DNA from: JAKLIH01 sp964618955
GTDB taxonomy: Bacteria; Patescibacteriota; Minisyncoccia; UBA6257; JAKLIH01
Direction: 5' to 3'
Length of the DNA stretch: 5,575 bases
NCBI GenBank assembly: GCA_964618955.1
Contig: CAZUBO010000028.1
Span: 1 to 5,575 of the forward strand
Shown here: in pieces, positions 4,688 through 5,575 of the stretch
Layout of the letters: every line of letters starts with the position of its first letter
How positions within the stretch are numbered: the stretch's first letter is position 1
Notes under the pieces: model-generated
What the model saw: only the letters and a program-made list of their open reading frames with translations
The model's database searches: none
Told to the model about the DNA's origin: nothing
Program-made: the position numbers and the translations under genes

Positions 4688-5532
4688 AAACTTTCTTTAT
4701 ATTTAGAAATTCCTAAGTTAATTAATTCTGTATCAATACCTAAGTATTTTACTAATGGAGTAATTTGCTCCTTATAAGTTGACAAAGGCCTTAACATATG
4801 AGAGTCAATGTAGCCTTTATTGTTTAATTTGTCATAATCAATTTTCCAAGCTCCTCTATCAATTCTATCAGAATAATAAGGGTTACCCACAGTTCTTGTA
4901 GGACGATACAAAAATTTAATTTTTGATTTATCAGGAGACCAATTATAAATCAATCTTCTCATCAATTCATCCTCACTAAAGTTGTCATAAGGCTGCATAA
5001 TATCTTCCTTCACCCTGAACCTCCAGGTGCCCTTGAATGACTCAATTAAATCATCATTAGATAATCCATTAGGATTTATTATCTCTGCCCAGATGTTCCC
5101 TTTTGCAAGTTGAAAACAACCCGCAATCATAGGATATTCATCATAAGGTCTATTTCTTATACGTCCTTCTTTAAATGGATCATCAGTGATGACAAGTATA
5201 TCATCATCAAATTTATAGAGGTCTTGAAAATATTCTTTATTGAGTGGCAAAAGATCAAGATCAGTGATCATTTGCTTTGATTCTAAATCTTCATAATAAG
5301 AAAAGAACCTTGATATTTTTGACCATATTCCGGGGTCAATATCGGTTCTTTCATTGTAATGCCTTATCTCGGCAAACTCTTCAATCCATATCCAATCTTT
5401 TTCTGGTTTGTCAGTAACTAAAGTCAGAATAGGGTTTATTCCAAAAGACTTCCAAGCTTCGCAGACGATAGGTATAAATTGAAAATATAAAGGGTTGTAA
5501 TTAGAAGAAATGGTCACATTCATAAAATGCAT
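4684..5532 (-). CDS. GT-A type glycosyltransferase with DLD motif, 282 aa
   Basis: This is the first visible gene of the sugar operon. The N-terminal region (MNVTISSNYNPLYFQFIPIVCEAWKSFG) fits the first strand and helix of a family 8-like nucleotide-sugar transferase. QMITDLDLLPL (87-97) contains the metal-binding DxD (Asp91, Asp93). PMIAGCFQLAKGNIW around residues 134-148 corresponds to the segment following DxD in such enzymes, and a late DSHMLRPL supplies a conserved His/Arg region. No membrane segment is seen. I chose the first ATG (5532), but Met4 (5523) is equally possible and would leave room for a leader after the TATAAATA box. The stop overlaps the next start by 4 bases. Donor and acceptor are unknown. 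Confidence 0.72.
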   Translation of the reverse strand: MHFMNVTISSNYNPLYFQFIPIVCEAWKSFGINPILTLVTDKPEKDWIWIEEFAEIRHYNERTDIDPGIWSKISRFFSYYEDLESKQMITDLDLLPLNKEYFQDLYKFDDDILVITDDPFKEGRIRNRPYDEYPMIAGCFQLAKGNIWAEIINPNGLSNDDLIESFKGTWRFRVKEDIMQPYDNFSEDELMRRLIYNWSPDKSKIKFLYRPTRTVGNPYYSDRIDRGAWKIDYDKLNNKGYIDSHMLRPLSTYKEQITPLVKYLGIDTELINLGISKYKESL

Positions 5533-5556
5533 TTTTATTTATTTATATGCATTTTT
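5527..5556. repeat. Direct repeat of ATGCATTTTT, 20-bp period
   Basis: The 10-mer ATGCATTTTT occurs at 5527-5536 and again at 5547-5556, exactly 20 bases apart and so close to two helical turns. Each copy contains the palindrome ATGCAT. On the minus strand the proximal copy includes the start codon of the 282-residue gene, and the other offers a decoy ATG followed by only four more codons. A protein-binding site is possible, but the case is weak in AT-rich DNA. Confidence 0.35.
5540..5547 (-). promoter_or_regulatory. Candidate T4-late-type promoter box (TATAAATA) for the sugar operon
   Basis: The minus strand carries an exact TATAAATA, the core of T4-type late promoters, 7 bases before the ATG at 5532 and 16 before Met4 at 5523. 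I found no other exact copy on either strand of the window. T4 late transcription begins about 6 bases downstream, so initiation at Met4 would fit better than at Met1. Chance is a real alternative at this base composition. Confidence 0.35.
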
Positions 5557-5575
5557 GGATGTTAAGATTTGTTAA

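Noticed and set aside
1..5575. CRISPR array, tRNA gene, insertion sequence or attachment site
   Set aside because: I saw no regularly spaced repeats, cloverleaf with acceptor stem, transposase, or long terminal repeats on either strand.

Overview
The window is 5,575 bases of AT-rich DNA (by eye well under 40% G+C) with densely packed short genes, mostly on the minus strand. I read it as accessory DNA of a tailed phage or other mobile element, with a Bacteroidota-type host as a candidate. The grounds are small uncharacterised genes, 4-base ATGA overlaps, AT-rich leaders with no usable Shine-Dalgarno sequence at any start, and a TATAAATA box (the T4 late-promoter core) just before the main operon. 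No capsid, tail, polymerase or integrase gene is present, so this origin is inference; a bacterial surface-glycan island is the main alternative.

Left part (1-1196): three small minus-strand genes of unknown function: one running off the left edge (1-179), a basic 112-residue protein (157-495) and an acidic helical 103-residue protein (600-911). The spacers carry three hairpins with terminator geometry, all oriented for minus-strand RNA (511-545, 958-995, 1042-1071). The 496-602 spacer is the most structured part of the window. A small hairpin starting in the 103-residue gene's stop codon has a 6-nt loop that is the exact complement of the 6-nt loop of the following terminator, so the two could form a kissing-loop pair.

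Middle (1197-1630): a two-gene plus-strand island (62 and 86 residues, overlapping each other by 16 bases) that collides tail-to-tail with the minus-strand operon, with a 17-base overlap and no terminator between them.

Right part (1614-5532): a five-gene minus-strand sugar operon. In transcription order it holds a GT-A type glycosyltransferase with a DLD motif (282 aa), a second GT-A/GT2-like transferase (245 aa), a WbpG/PseA-type N-acetyl sugar amidotransferase with a PP-loop and Cys4 site (3' end lost), a third transferase-like protein with a DTD motif (5' end lost), and a family 25 glycosyltransferase (227 aa). A run of exactly 100 N (2815-2914) lies between the third and fourth genes and is probably a placeholder of unknown true size. 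Together these genes look able to build or attach a short glycan containing an amidated (acetamidino) sugar. No sugar-nucleotide synthesis, flippase, polymerase or glutaminase partner is visible, so precursors and ammonia would come from the host or from genes outside the window.
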